From positions 1 through 64,000 of the forward strand of contig CADCWG010000068.1 of assembly GCA_902806335.1 (NCBI GenBank): DNA of 64,000 nucleotides, read 5' to 3'. Each line of letters begins with the position of its first letter. The stretch's first letter is position 1. The stretch is from an uncultured Thermomicrobiales bacterium (lineage in GTDB: Bacteria; Chloroflexota; Chloroflexia; Thermomicrobiales; UBA6265). The translations under genes and the position numbers were made by a program. Of this stretch, positions 35,048 through 46,075 are shown one piece after another. Under the pieces are notes generated by a model. That model made no database searches, was not told the origin of the DNA, and was given only the letters and a program-made list of their open reading frames with translations.

Positions 35048-35380
35048 CACATCACCGCCGTCTGTCGCCGTGCCGGGCCGCCACGACCGGGCCGCCCGGC
35101 CCCCCCGTCTTCCCTGATACCCAAGTGTGCCATGCGCCGCCGCACCGATTCGCGCGCGCGCGACCGGTCGTGGCACCCGCGCCGGTCGCCCGCGGGTCAC
35201 CCGTGGGCGCCCGTCGAGCGTCCACTCGTTGCCGGCCGCTCGCCCTCCCGTCGCCCGCTGGACGTCCGCTGGTGGCACAGGCTCCGCGAGAAGTGCGGCA
35301 GCAGTCCGCCGCCCGAGATGGCAGGCTGTGGGTCGACGCGAAGTGGCGTCCGGAACGGGCTCGACGAGGAGGGAACCACG
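35048..35380. other. Divergent non-coding gap
   Basis: About 330 bases between hemH (minus) and the glycosyltransferase (plus). It should carry both promoters. No clear -35/-10 pair, operator palindrome or RNA was seen. Confidence 0.45.
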
Positions 35381-36823
35381 GTGGCGCAGATCGAGGAGGT
35401 CCCGGTCGGCACCCAGTCGCTCGACCGCTTCGGGACGGTGCTCGGCGAGGAGGCGCTGCGGCGCGCCGGGGCGACCGCCGCCGCGGCCCGGGAGCGGCTG
35501 GCCGGCCGGACCTGGTGGAACGTCAACTCGACGGCGCAGGGAGGCGGCGTCGCCGAGATGCTGCGGGACCTGCTCCCCTACGTGCGTGGGGCGGGGATCG
35601 ACGCGCGGTGGGTGGTGATGGAGGGGGAGTCGACCTTCTTCCGGCTCACCAAGCGCCTCCACCACGCGATCCACGGCTCGGCCGGCGACGGGTCGCCGCT
35701 CGGCGCCGACGAGCGCGCCGCGTACGAGGCGGTCACCCGGGCGAACGTCGACGCGCTGCTGCCCCGGGTCCGACGCGGCGACATCGTGCTCCTCCACGAC
35801 CCCCAGACGGCGGGCATGGCGCCGCCCCTGGTCGAGGCGGGCGCGACGGTGATCTGGCGCAGCCACATCGGCACGGACACCGCCAACGACCAGACCCGGC
35901 TCGCCTGGGACCTGCTTGCCCCCTATCTGACCGGCGTGGCGGCGACCGTCTTCTCGCGCGCGGCCTACGTGCCCGATGCCCTGGACGGGGCTCCCAGCGT
36001 CGTGATCGCGCCCTCGATCGACGCGTTCTCCTCCAAGAACCGGGATCTGCCCGACGAGACGGTGCGCGCGGTCCTCGTCCGCGCCGGTCTGGTCGGCGGC
36101 ACCGCCGGCTCGGCGGAGGCGACCTTCGAGGCGCAGGACGACACGCCTCGCCAGATCGAACGCGAGGCGTCGGTCGTGAGCCACCAGACGCTGCCGTCCT
36201 GGGACACGCCCCTGGTGGTCCAGATCTCCCGCTGGGACCCGCTGAAGGACCCGGAGGGCGTGATGCGGGGCTTCGTGACGCTGCTCGACGGGCCGGACCC
36301 GATCGACGCGGCCATGGTGCTCGCCGGTCCGGACGTGACCGCGGTGGCCGACGACCCCGAGGGCGCGACCACCTTCGCCGCGCTGCTGACGGCCTGGCAG
36401 GCGCTCCCGGAAGCGCACCGAAGCCGGGTCCACCTCGCGAACCTGCCGATGGCGGACATCCACGAGAACGCGACCATCGTCAACGCGCTCCAGCGCCACG
36501 CCGCGATCATCGTCCAGAAGAGCCTGCAGGAGGGGTTCGGGCTGACGGTGACCGAGGCGATGTGGAAGGGCCGCCCGATCGTCGCCAGCGCGGTCGGGGG
36601 AATCCAGGACCAGATCGAGGACGGCGTCCACGGGCTGCTGCTCCCCGACCCGGCCGACCTCGGCGCCTACACCGCGGCGCTCCGGCGGCTGCTGACCGAC
36701 CGCGCCGAGGCCGAGCGGCTGGGGGCGCAGGCCAAGGAGCGGGTGCGCGAGGAGTACCTCGGCGTCCGCCACCTCACCCAGTACGCGGAGCTGCTTGAGC
36801 GGCTCGACGGTCCCGCCGCGTAG
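35381..36823 (+). CDS. Glycosyltransferase family 4, trehalose synthase (TreT)-like
   Basis: 480 residues, GT-B fold. The N-terminal WWNVNSTAQGGGVAEMLRDL and ARWVVMEGESTFFRLTKRLHH are characteristic of TreT, which makes trehalose from NDP-glucose and glucose. The C-terminal domain has VVQISRWDPLKDPEGVM, VQKSLQEGFGLTVTEAMWKG and ASAVGGIQDQIEDG, the nucleotide-sugar binding region. An insert with the sequence AEATFEAQDDTPRQIERE near residue 247 interrupts the usual linker. GTG 35381 has GAGGAGGG upstream. A role in compatible-solute synthesis is likely, though other glucosyl acceptors are possible. Confidence 0.87.
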   Translation: MAQIEEVPVGTQSLDRFGTVLGEEALRRAGATAAAARERLAGRTWWNVNSTAQGGGVAEMLRDLLPYVRGAGIDARWVVMEGESTFFRLTKRLHHAIHGSAGDGSPLGADERAAYEAVTRANVDALLPRVRRGDIVLLHDPQTAGMAPPLVEAGATVIWRSHIGTDTANDQTRLAWDLLAPYLTGVAATVFSRAAYVPDALDGAPSVVIAPSIDAFSSKNRDLPDETVRAVLVRAGLVGGTAGSAEATFEAQDDTPRQIEREASVVSHQTLPSWDTPLVVQISRWDPLKDPEGVMRGFVTLLDGPDPIDAAMVLAGPDVTAVADDPEGATTFAALLTAWQALPEAHRSRVHLANLPMADIHENATIVNALQRHAAIIVQKSLQEGFGLTVTEAMWKGRPIVASAVGGIQDQIEDGVHGLLLPDPADLGAYTAALRRLLTDRAEAERLGAQAKERVREEYLGVRHLTQYAELLERLDGPAA

Positions 36824-37025
36824 GGCCGGCCCACGCTCAGGCCCCGGTCGGCTCGGCGAAGCCGGTCGACCCGGGCTCGCGGCGACCCGGAGCCGGCGAG
36901 GAGGTGCGGCAAGGCCCGGAACGGCGGCCCGGCCAGCGCCCCTCGATGGCGCTACCGGACAGTTGGAACCCATAAGAGACCCGTCAGGGGGCGACGATAC
37001 GCCGAGACAGGTCCGTCTCAACGCA

Positions 37026-37059
37026 CGACGGCGAGGCGGCCATCGCCGCCCCGCCGTCG
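37026..37059. terminator. Bidirectional hairpin between convergent genes
   Basis: Left arm CGACGGCGAGGCGG (37026-37039) pairs with the right arm ending at 37059, with a single mismatch and a short loop. It lies between the convergent glycosyltransferase and PPOX genes. Confidence 0.6.
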
Positions 37060-37095
37060 CTCGTGCCGCCGGGTCAGTGGGCCGAGGACGGATCC

Positions 37096-37629
37096 CTAAT
37101 CGGTGGCCGAGAGGTCGAGCTTCTTGTTCTCGCCGGGCTGGTAGGACTCGCCCCTGGCGATCGACTTCAGCATCCCGGCGACGAACGCGACCTTGTTCGA
37201 GGTCGCGTCCCAGTACTCAGCCTGGTCGACGTGGACCTTGAGCAGCGCCAGGTCGGCCTGGTCGAGCCCGTCGGGGAACCAGGCCTTGAGGTCCGGGGAC
37301 CACAGCTCCGCCATCTTGGCGCGGTCGCGGACGACCTCGGCGGTGCCGCTCATCGAGACCCAGACGTTGTCGTCCTTGCCCGCGAACGAGAGGTTGACGC
37401 GCCGGTCGTGCTCGACCTCGTCGACCTTGGGGGCGCTCTCGGTGGTGAAGAACCAGGCGTCGCCGTCGAACTCGGTCGCCTGGGTCGCCATCGGGCGGGA
37501 GCGCAGCGAGCCGTCCAGCTCGACGGTGGTCATCATCGCGAACTTGACGCCCTTGATCAGGTCGTTGAGCTTCTTCAGCTCTTCGGCGTGGGCCGGCGTC
37601 ACGGTCGGGGCGTCCTGGGTCTGTGCCAT
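37096..37629 (-). CDS. Pyridoxamine 5'-phosphate oxidase family protein (general stress protein 26 type)
   Basis: 177-residue FMN-binding split barrel. It has HAEELKKLNDLIKGVKFAMM, LDGSLRSRPMATQATEFDG, AWFFTTESAPKVDEVEHDRRV, VSMSGTAEVVRDRAKMAELW and YWDATSNKVAFVAGMLK, all GSP26-like. The family binds flavins and is linked to general stress. Its ATG overlaps the stop of the upstream DUF2945 gene by one base (TGATG), so the two form a coupled stress pair. Confidence 0.92.
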   Translation of the reverse strand: MAQTQDAPTVTPAHAEELKKLNDLIKGVKFAMMTTVELDGSLRSRPMATQATEFDGDAWFFTTESAPKVDEVEHDRRVNLSFAGKDDNVWVSMSGTAEVVRDRAKMAELWSPDLKAWFPDGLDQADLALLKVHVDQAEYWDATSNKVAFVAGMLKSIARGESYQPGENKKLDLSATD

Positions 37630-37859
37630 CAGTCGCTCACCTTCTCGAGGCTCTCGGGCTTGTGGGCCGCCTCGGCGCCGCTCTTGTCGCTCTTGACCAG
37701 GTACTCGGGGTTGTCCGGCGAGGCCTTGACCTCGTGCCCCTTGATCTGGGTCTCCGACGTCAGCTTCCGCTCGACCTTCCCGGTCGTCTTGCCCTGGGGG
37801 GTGTTCCACTCGACGTGGTCGCCCTTGTTCAGGGCCTTGTCGTCCTTGTCGTTGCTCAT
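37629..37859 (-). CDS. DUF2945 (hypervirulence-associated Tudor-like) small protein
   Basis: 76 residues: LNKGDHVEWNTPQGKTTGKV, ERKLTSETQIKGHEVKAS, PEYLVKSDKSGAEAAHKPES. This matches the DUF2945 family, small beta-barrel Tudor-like proteins usually found near stress genes. AAGGAGGG lies just upstream of the ATG. It is translationally coupled to the PPOX gene. It likely acts as a cytoplasmic stress accessory; the molecular role is not known. Confidence 0.9.
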   Translation of the reverse strand: MSNDKDDKALNKGDHVEWNTPQGKTTGKVERKLTSETQIKGHEVKASPDNPEYLVKSDKSGAEAAHKPESLEKVSD

Positions 37860-37939
37860 GGCAGGTCCCTCCTTGACCCCCGTGGGGTGCAAGGGACGTG
37901 CCGTAGGCGGGGGCTCGGGAGGGGCCAGGGTGCGTCGGG

Positions 37940-39073
37940 CTACGGTGCCAGCTCGACGACCGTCTTCACGCCGGACCGGTCGTCGCCGAGCCCGAGACCC
38001 GCCTCGAGGCCCCGCAGGCGACCGGTGATCATCCGCCCGGCGAGGCCCGGCCAGGTCGCCTCGAAGCGGGCGAGCCGGTCCACGCCGCGCACGAAGTCCT
38101 CGCGGGCGGAGTTGACGCTGCCGACAAGCACCTTGTTGCCGGCCACGAACGCCCCGGCGAGGTCGTCGACCGGCACCCGCAGGTCGCGGTCGTCGCCGGT
38201 GTTGGCGAGCAGGACCAGGACGCCATTGGTGCCGAGCGCGGTCATTGCCTCGACGACGAGCTGGCTGGCACCGGTCGCCTCGACGATCAGGTCGATGTTC
38301 GGCAGGGTCGGCGCCAGCGCGGCCAGGGACGTCCGGCGCGTCGAGACGTAGGTGGCGCCGGCGGCCTCGGCGATCGCGGCGGCGGCGGTCGGCGGCTCCG
38401 ACCGGGCGAGGGTCCAGACGGCCAGGCCGCGCTCCCGCAGCAGCAGGGTCTGGAGCAGGCCGATCGGCCCCGCCCCGCAGACGACCGCCGTCGTCGGTTC
38501 CCAGGCCGTGATCCGGCGCTGGATCGAGGTCGCCTGGCGCCAGGCCTTCTCGACGACGCTGAGCGGCTCGAGCAAGACGCCGACGGGCTCCAGTGCCGAG
38601 GGGACCGGCACCAGGTAGCGCGCGTCGTCGACCCAGCGTTCGGCGAGGAAGCCGTGAGCGCCGACGATCCCGCGCTCGGTGTAGCGGCGCCAGAGGCACA
38701 TGTCCGGCTGCCCGGCCCGGCAGGAGGGGCAGCCGTCCGGGCGGCGGACGGTGGCGGTGACGAGGTCGCCCGGCGCGAACCCCTCCACTCCCTCGCCGAC
38801 CGCTTCGACCTCGCCCAGCACCTCGTGGCCGATGACGAGGTCGGGCGCTTCCGCCGGGGCGCGGCCGAAGTGGGCGGCCACGATCTCGCGGTCGGTGCCG
38901 CAGACCCCGACGCGGCGCGAGCGCACCCGGACCTGGCCCGGCCCGAGGGACGGCAGCGGGACCTGGGTCAGGTGGAGACTGCCCGGCTGTCCGGGGAAGA
39001 CGGCGACGCCCCGTGTCGTCTCGGCGGCCACGGTCCCCTCCTGGACGGTCCGCTGGGCGGCAAGGGCGCTCAC
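37940..39073 (-). CDS. Zinc-dependent glucose 1-dehydrogenase-type alcohol dehydrogenase
   Basis: 377-residue medium-chain dehydrogenase. Catalytic zinc residues are C58 (GVCGTD), H83 and E84 (GHE). Structural zinc cysteines are visible at C115, C118 and C126; the usual four-cysteine lobe seems partly reduced. The Rossmann fold is VVCGAGPIGLLQTLLL, and the C-terminal NKVLVGSVNSAREDFVRGVD is typical of archaeal-type glucose dehydrogenases. NAD(P)-linked oxidation of glucose or other aldoses is likely. GTG 39073 has GGAGGG upstream, though homologues begin near residue 20. It follows xylA by 72 bases. Confidence 0.88.
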   Translation of the reverse strand: MSALAAQRTVQEGTVAAETTRGVAVFPGQPGSLHLTQVPLPSLGPGQVRVRSRRVGVCGTDREIVAAHFGRAPAEAPDLVIGHEVLGEVEAVGEGVEGFAPGDLVTATVRRPDGCPSCRAGQPDMCLWRRYTERGIVGAHGFLAERWVDDARYLVPVPSALEPVGVLLEPLSVVEKAWRQATSIQRRITAWEPTTAVVCGAGPIGLLQTLLLRERGLAVWTLARSEPPTAAAAIAEAAGATYVSTRRTSLAALAPTLPNIDLIVEATGASQLVVEAMTALGTNGVLVLLANTGDDRDLRVPVDDLAGAFVAGNKVLVGSVNSAREDFVRGVDRLARFEATWPGLAGRMITGRLRGLEAGLGLGDDRSGVKTVVELAP

Positions 39074-39145
39074 CGAGCCGCCCTCCCACCGTCCTCCGTG
39101 GCGCCGGGCCGGGCCCCGGCGCCGATCGTGCCTCTCGTCGGTCGA

Positions 39146-40327
39146 CTACCGGACGCCGAGCAGGAGCTCCATCACCAGCTGGTCGAGCTCTTCGTAGCGG
39201 CGACCCTTGGCGCCCATCGCGTCGACGTCGAAGGTCCGCGCGCGGACCGCCTCGACGGTCTCGGCCGAGTAGCCGCCGGTCGCGCCCGGGCCGTCGTCGG
39301 TGTCGGAGGCGCGCAGGTCGGCGAGGATTCCCTGGATCTCGGTGTCCTCGGCGAAGCGGCGCGCCTTCTCCTTGAAGATCAGGTATGAGCGCATGCAGCC
39401 TCGGGCGAAGGCCCAGACGCCGTCCTCGTCCTCGGTCCGGTAAGCCTTGGCGTCGTAGTGGCGCGGGCCGTCGTAGCCGCTCTCCTCGAGCATCTTGACG
39501 ACGAAGAAGGCCCGCTTCGGGTTCTCGGAGCCGAAGCGGAAGTCCTGGTCGAAGCGCGCCATCTGCTGGTCGTTGAGGTCGATGTGAAAGAGCTTGCCCG
39601 CCTCGATCGCCTGGCCGACGGCGTGGGGGAAGTTGAGGCCGGTCATCGTCTCGTGGGCGAACTCGGGGTTGAGGCCGATCATCTCCTGCCGGTCGAGGGT
39701 GGCGATGAAGGCCAGGGCGTGCCCGACGGTGGGCAGGTAGAGGTCGCCGCGGGGCTCGTTCGGCTTCGGCTCGAGGGCGAAGCGGAGGTCGTAGCCCTGG
39801 TCCTGGCTGTAGGCGGAGAGGAAGTTGATCGCGTCCCGGAACCACTTCGTGGCCTCGATCGTGTTCCGGAACGAGTCCGACTCGGACCCCTCGCGGCCGC
39901 CCCAGAAGACGTAGATCTTGGCGCCGAGCTCGACGCCGAGGTCGATCGCCCGGATGGTTTTCTGGAGGGCGAAGGCGCGCACCCTGGCGTCGGAGGAGGT
40001 GAAGGCGCCGTCGCGGAAGATCGGGTGGGAGAAGAGGTTGGTGGTCGCCATCGGCACGACGAGCCCGGTCGCGTCGAGCGCCTGCCGGAAGCGGGCCACG
40101 ATCCGGTCCCGCTCGGCCGCGGAGCTGCCGAAGGGGACGAGGTCGTCGTCGTGGAAGTTGACCCCGTAGGCGCCGAGCTCGGCCAGCTTCTCGACGCTGC
40201 GGACCGGATCGAGCGCCGGCCGCACGGGGTCGCCCCAGGCGTCCCGGCCGGTGTTGCCGACCGTCCACAGGCCGAAGGTGAACTTGTGCTCGGGGCGAGG
40301 CTGGTAGAGATCGCGGTCCTGGTCCAC
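39146..40327 (-). CDS. xylA: Xylose isomerase
   Basis: 393 residues, TIM barrel, short (actinobacterial type I) form. Key parts are [32 protein letters not shown] with the catalytic His/Asp, [12 protein letters not shown] (metal Glu and Lys), [32 protein letters not shown] and HYDAKAYR, covering all metal ligands. It interconverts xylose and xylulose. It is the first gene of an operon with the glucose-dehydrogenase-like gene, so a sugar-oxidation module is likely. A separate FGGY kinase at 5.7 kb could phosphorylate the product. It is divergent from rpsU. Confidence 0.96.
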   Translation of the reverse strand: MDQDRDLYQPRPEHKFTFGLWTVGNTGRDAWGDPVRPALDPVRSVEKLAELGAYGVNFHDDDLVPFGSSAAERDRIVARFRQALDATGLVVPMATTNLFSHPIFRDGAFTSSDARVRAFALQKTIRAIDLGVELGAKIYVFWGGREGSESDSFRNTIEATKWFRDAINFLSAYSQDQGYDLRFALEPKPNEPRGDLYLPTVGHALAFIATLDRQEMIGLNPEFAHETMTGLNFPHAVGQAIEAGKLFHIDLNDQQMARFDQDFRFGSENPKRAFFVVKMLEESGYDGPRHYDAKAYRTEDEDGVWAFARGCMRSYLIFKEKARRFAEDTEIQGILADLRASDTDDGPGATGGYSAETVEAVRARTFDVDAMGAKGRRYEELDQLVMELLLGVR

Positions 40328-40432
40328 GGTGACCTCCCGGTGGCTGGCGCTGGTCTCGATCGGCCGTCCTGGCAGCCGCGCCGTCAGCGAGACGGGACGC
40401 GGCCGGGGCTGCGCGACCGGCGGCGCGCATCG

Positions 40433-40438
40433 TATACT
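40433..40438 (+). promoter_or_regulatory. Possible -10 box of rpsU
   Basis: TATACT about 99 bases upstream of rpsU in an AT-richer patch of the divergent region. The -35 region is not canonical, so the call is weak. Confidence 0.35.
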
Positions 40439-40536
40439 CTGCGACCAGCGTAGCCAACCCGCTGGCAGTGGCGTGTCCTCGGCGTGGCGGGTTGCCCCGG
40501 TCGGACTGAGTTAGGCGTGAGGGGAAACGAGAACGC

Positions 40537-40719
40537 ATGAAGGTCGAACTGCGCGACTCCGAGAGCTTTGACGCGCTGCTGCGTCGCTTCACCAAGAGCA
40601 TCGAGCGGTCCGGGATCATCCGCGAGCACCGCCGCGGCCTGCGCTTCATCAGCGTCCAGGAAGAGACCCGCGCCAAGCACCGCAAGGCCGAGCGCCGCCG
40701 CCGCCGCAACGCGAGCTAG
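40537..40719 (+). CDS. rpsU: 30S ribosomal protein bS21
   Basis: 60 residues: SFDALLRRFTKSIERSGIIR followed by EHRRGLRFISVQEETR and the basic tail KHRKAERRRRRN. This matches bS21 in length, the central helix and the arginine-rich C-terminus. bS21 binds near the anti-Shine-Dalgarno end of 16S rRNA. ATG 40537 follows GAGGGGAAACGAG. It is monocistronic, followed by a hairpin terminator. Confidence 0.95.
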   Translation: MKVELRDSESFDALLRRFTKSIERSGIIREHRRGLRFISVQEETRAKHRKAERRRRRNAS

Positions 40720-40754
40720 GCAGCCGGGCCGTCTTACCTGTCACACCAGCGCGC

Positions 40755-40790
40755 GCCGGCCGGGGTTACCCCGGTCGGCTGTTGTCGTTC
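40755..40790 (+). terminator. rpsU terminator hairpin
   Basis: GCCGGCCGGGG (40755-40765), TTA loop, and right arm CCCCGGTCGGC to 40779, followed by a T-rich TGTTGTCGTTCT. An 11-bp stem with one wobble. Confidence 0.75.
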
Positions 40791-40886
40791 TCTCCGGCGG
40801 CCGGATGTTCCGCCAAGCGCGCCCGCGCCTACGCCGACTCCCCCGCCCGCCGCGAGGGTCGACGGGCGGGGGGCGACCTGCCGCGT

Positions 40887-42887
<2,001 letters not shown>

Positions 42888-43153
42888 CGTGCCGCCGCCT
42901 CCGCTGGCCGGTGTACCTCGTCGGCCTCGACCAGATCGCTCTGGAGTCCCCGTCCCCGCGTTGAGGCGACGGGTGACCCGTCGCCGAAAGGTCGGCGCAG
43001 TATAGCGGGACGGGCCCCGCATCCCACCGAGCCGCCCGCGAGCGCGGCCGGCGCTCGCTGATCCGTGTCACACCTCCGCCCACGTCGACCCGAGACGGCG
43101 ACTGAGGCAGTCGCTATCCGAGATCGGGATCCGTCGATTCGCCCATCGTTCTT

Positions 43154-43175
43154 GGCAGATTTGCACAAACTTGCC
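43154..43175. promoter_or_regulatory. Operator-like palindrome upstream of importer operon
   Basis: GGCAGATTTG, CA, CAAACTTGCC: 8 of 11 pairs match in a 22-base inverted repeat with an AT-rich core in otherwise GC-rich DNA. It lies just upstream of the importer promoter candidate and could also affect acsA. Confidence 0.4.
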
Positions 43176-43198
43176 CACCGTAACCGACGGACGGGGTA

Positions 43199-43227
43199 TG
43201 GACGTCCCGCAGAGTGTTGTCTATGCT
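43199..43227 (+). promoter_or_regulatory. Promoter candidate of the second importer
   Basis: -35 TGGACG (43199-43204), 17-base spacer, -10 TATGCT (43222-43227), each 4 of 6 to consensus, about 70 bases upstream of the binding-protein start. Confidence 0.45.
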
Positions 43228-43296
43228 GCTCGACCTACTTGACTCCGTCGGGTCCCCGGTGTCGGGGGCCGTCGGGGGACGGGAGAGGAGTCGATC

Positions 43297-45021
43297 ATGG
43301 GTAACCGTGACGAACGGTCGGATCGAGAACAGATGGGGACCTTGCTCGTCGCGGGGGTGAGCCGCCGGGACCTGATGCGGGTCGCCGCGGCGATGGCGGG
43401 CCTGTCCGGCGTGGCCGTGGTCACCCCGACGCCGAGTGCCGCTTCCGGCACCGCGGTTGGGCAGGCCGCCGCGGTCCCGGCGCGCCAGCCCAGTCCGGGC
43501 GGACAGATGATCTGGGGGCGCGCGGGTGATCCGGACACCCTCGATCCCCACCGGACCAACGCCGCCGTCGCGTCAGCGGTGTTCACCAACATCTTTGATC
43601 CCCTCGTCGGCCGGACGATGGATCTTCAGTTCGAGGGTCTCGTCGCCGAGCGCTGGGAGATCTCGCCCGACGGCCTCCAGTACACGTTCTTTCTCCGCCC
43701 GGGCCTCAAGTTCCACGACGGCACCGACGTCAACGCGGAGGCGGTGAAGTTCACGTTCGACCGCCTGATCGACCCCGCCACCGAGGCGGAGTCGGTCTCG
43801 TGGATCGGACCGCTGGACCGGACCGAGGTGATCGATCCCCTGACGGTCCGCATGGTGCTCCGCGAACCGTTCTCGCCGTTCCTTGGCAACATGAGCATCG
43901 CCGGCTACTTCGGCATCCTCTCGCCCACCGCCGTCCAGCAACTCGGTGACGAGTTCGGACAGCGCCCGGTCGGCAGCGGACCGTTCCGCTTCAAGGAGCG
44001 GATCACGGGCGAGAGCGTGACCCTCGAGCGGAACCCGGACTACCAGAACTTCCGGTCCTACGTCACCAACAAGGGGGCCCCCTACCTCGACGAGCTCGTC
44101 TTCCGCAACATCCCCGAAGAGCAGACGATGGTCGCAGCGTTCGAGACCGGCGAGATTAATCTGCTGGTAGTGCCGCCGCGCCAGGTCCCGGACTTCGAGG
44201 CCAACGCCGACTACCAGGTGCTCCGCTTCGAGGGCGGCACGAACATCCAGTTCCTCGAGTTCAGCATGCTCGAGCACGAGGGCGAGTTTGGTGCGGTCTT
44301 CAAGCCGCCGTTCGACGACGTCCGCCTGCGCCAGGCGGTGGCCCACGCGATCAACGCCGATGAGATCATCGAGCGGGTGCTGGAAGGGCTCGCGATCCGC
44401 AACTACGGGCCGATGCCGGTCAGCAATAACGGCTACAACCCGGAGATCGAGACGTTCGGCTACCACTACGACGTCGATGCCGCCAACCGGTTGCTCGACG
44501 AGGCGGGTTGGGTCAGGACGAGCGACGATGGGCCGCGCGAGCGCGACGGTCAGCCGCTCCGCGTGGCCTTCTGGACCTGGGTCTCAGGAGTCCAGGAGCG
44601 CGTCGCCCAGGTGATCCAGAACCAGTTGACGCAGGTGGGCTTCCAGGTCGACCTCACGACCATGGAGGTCGCCACGCTCCTGAACCGCCTCGGTGAGCCG
44701 GACGACACCTCGAACATGGACCTCATGGGCTGGGGCTGGGGCGAGTCCGACCTCCTCTACATGATGACCGACTCCGGTTCCGGCGTCGGACGGTATCAGC
44801 CCGAGTCGTACCGTCGGCTGGTCACCCAGGCCCGGCAGGTGACCGACCTCCAGGAGCGGGCCAACCTCTACTTCGAGGCGATGAAGGTCATGCTCGCGGA
44901 CGCGGCGATGGTCCCGCTCTGGACGACCCAGCTCGTGACCGGGGTGCGCACGGACCTCCAGGACTTCAAGCTCGGTCCCCAGGGGACGTACGTCTACGTG
45001 GACGCCCACGTGGCGGAGTAG
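43297..45021 (+). CDS. ABC transporter substrate-binding protein (family 5), TAT-exported
   Basis: 574 residues. Twin-arginine signal SRRDLMRVAAAMAGLSG from residue 22, cleavage likely near PSAASG (47-51). The mature protein has the family-5 pattern: IWGRAGDPDTLDPHRTNAAV, GLVAERWEISPDGLQYTFFL, LKFHDGTDVNAEAVKFTFDR and GSGPFRFKER. A long loop follows (ERNPDYQNFRSYVTNKGAPY). The ligand is probably peptides or related compounds. GGGAGAGGAG precedes ATG 43297. It heads an operon with two permeases and a serine hydrolase; no ATPase is present. Confidence 0.92.
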   Translation: MGNRDERSDREQMGTLLVAGVSRRDLMRVAAAMAGLSGVAVVTPTPSAASGTAVGQAAAVPARQPSPGGQMIWGRAGDPDTLDPHRTNAAVASAVFTNIFDPLVGRTMDLQFEGLVAERWEISPDGLQYTFFLRPGLKFHDGTDVNAEAVKFTFDRLIDPATEAESVSWIGPLDRTEVIDPLTVRMVLREPFSPFLGNMSIAGYFGILSPTAVQQLGDEFGQRPVGSGPFRFKERITGESVTLERNPDYQNFRSYVTNKGAPYLDELVFRNIPEEQTMVAAFETGEINLLVVPPRQVPDFEANADYQVLRFEGGTNIQFLEFSMLEHEGEFGAVFKPPFDDVRLRQAVAHAINADEIIERVLEGLAIRNYGPMPVSNNGYNPEIETFGYHYDVDAANRLLDEAGWVRTSDDGPRERDGQPLRVAFWTWVSGVQERVAQVIQNQLTQVGFQVDLTTMEVATLLNRLGEPDDTSNMDLMGWGWGESDLLYMMTDSGSGVGRYQPESYRRLVTQARQVTDLQERANLYFEAMKVMLADAAMVPLWTTQLVTGVRTDLQDFKLGPQGTYVYVDAHVAE

Positions 45022-45099
45022 CAGCAACATCGGGCTCGCCGCTCTTCACGGCCGGTGGGGGCGTCCCCTGGGACGTCCCCGCGGCCAGGTCGTGGGGCC

Positions 45100-46026
45100 A
45101 TGTTCAAGTACGTGCTCCAACGCCTCGCCGCCGCGGTCCCGGTGCTGTTCGGGGTCACGCTGCTGGTGTTCTTCATGGTCCGCCTGGTCCCCGGGGACCC
45201 GGTGGACGCGATGTTCGCCGGCCAGGCCGAACCGTCGCCCGAGCGCAAGGAGGCGATGCGCCGCCAACTCGGCATCGACGGCCCGGTCCCGGTGCAGTTC
45301 GCGCGCTTTCTCGGCGACGCGGTGCGCGGGGACCTCGGCGACTCCTTCCGCAGCAAGCGGCCCGTGGTCGAGGAGATCCGGACCCGTTTCCCGAACACGG
45401 TCAAGCTGACGCTCGCGAGCCTGACCGTCGCGATCCTCCTCGGCGTCAGCGCCGGCATCGTCGCCGCCGTCTTCCGCGGCACCTGGGTCGATGGCGCCAG
45501 CATGCTGGTCGCGATCCTGGGGGTCTCCGTGCCCGGCTTCTGGCTCGGGCTGATGGTCATCCTGCTCTTCTCGGTCCGCCTCGGCTGGTTCCCGGTGGCC
45601 GGCGCGAGCACCTGGCGCCACCTGGTCCTCCCGGCCGTGACCCTCGGCGTGCTGGCGTCGGCCGTGCTGGCCCGGATGACCCGCGCGACGATGCTGGAGG
45701 TGCTGTCTCAGGATTACGTGCGGACCGCCCGCGCGAAGGGACTGGGCGAATCCCTGGTGGTCCTCCGCCACGCGCTGCGGAACGCGCTGGTGCCGGTGGT
45801 GACGATGATCGGACTCCAGGTTGGGGGGCTGCTCTCGGGCGCCTTCATCATCGAGGCCGTCTTCGCCTATCCCGGCATCGGCCTGCTCGCCGTCAATGCC
45901 CTGCAGACCCGTGACTTCCCGGTGATCCAGGGGATCGTCCTCTTCGTCGCCGTGATCTACGTCCTGGTGAATCTGCTCGTGGACGTCCTCTACGGCTTCC
46001 TCGACCCGCGGATCGGCTTCGGCTAG
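45100..46026 (+). CDS. ABC transporter permease (DppB type)
   Basis: 308 residues with six membrane segments. It starts MFKYVLQRLAAAVPVLFGVT, then VRLVPGDPVDAMFAGQ, LGIDGPVPVQFARFLGDAV, the EAA loop YVRTARAKGLGESLVVLRHA, GAFIIEAVFAYPGIGLLAVN, and the ending FLDPRIGFG. It should pair with the DppC-type permease that follows after 49 bases. A frame from 45055 adds 15 residues without conserved content. Confidence 0.93.
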   Translation: MFKYVLQRLAAAVPVLFGVTLLVFFMVRLVPGDPVDAMFAGQAEPSPERKEAMRRQLGIDGPVPVQFARFLGDAVRGDLGDSFRSKRPVVEEIRTRFPNTVKLTLASLTVAILLGVSAGIVAAVFRGTWVDGASMLVAILGVSVPGFWLGLMVILLFSVRLGWFPVAGASTWRHLVLPAVTLGVLASAVLARMTRATMLEVLSQDYVRTARAKGLGESLVVLRHALRNALVPVVTMIGLQVGGLLSGAFIIEAVFAYPGIGLLAVNALQTRDFPVIQGIVLFVAVIYVLVNLLVDVLYGFLDPRIGFG

Positions 46027-46075
46027 GCGCCCGCCGTCGGTCGGCGGGGCCGCGGCGACGACGGAGGGTGACGGG

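Larger units (their letters stand above)
42888..43296. other. Divergent regulatory region
   Basis: About 410 bases between acsA and the second binding-protein gene. It contains an operator-like imperfect palindrome at 43154-43175 and a promoter candidate toward the importer. The acsA-proximal part shows nothing recognisable. Confidence 0.5.

Noticed and set aside
34031..35380. Plus-strand extension of the glycosyltransferase over hemH
   Set aside because: It overlaps hemH in antisense and has biased composition; GTG 35381 with a strong ribosome binding site starts the conserved protein.
33950..37021. Long minus-strand frame extending hemH upstream by about 650 codons
   Set aside because: The upstream part is antisense to the glycosyltransferase; ferrochelatase homology begins at the ATG at 35047.
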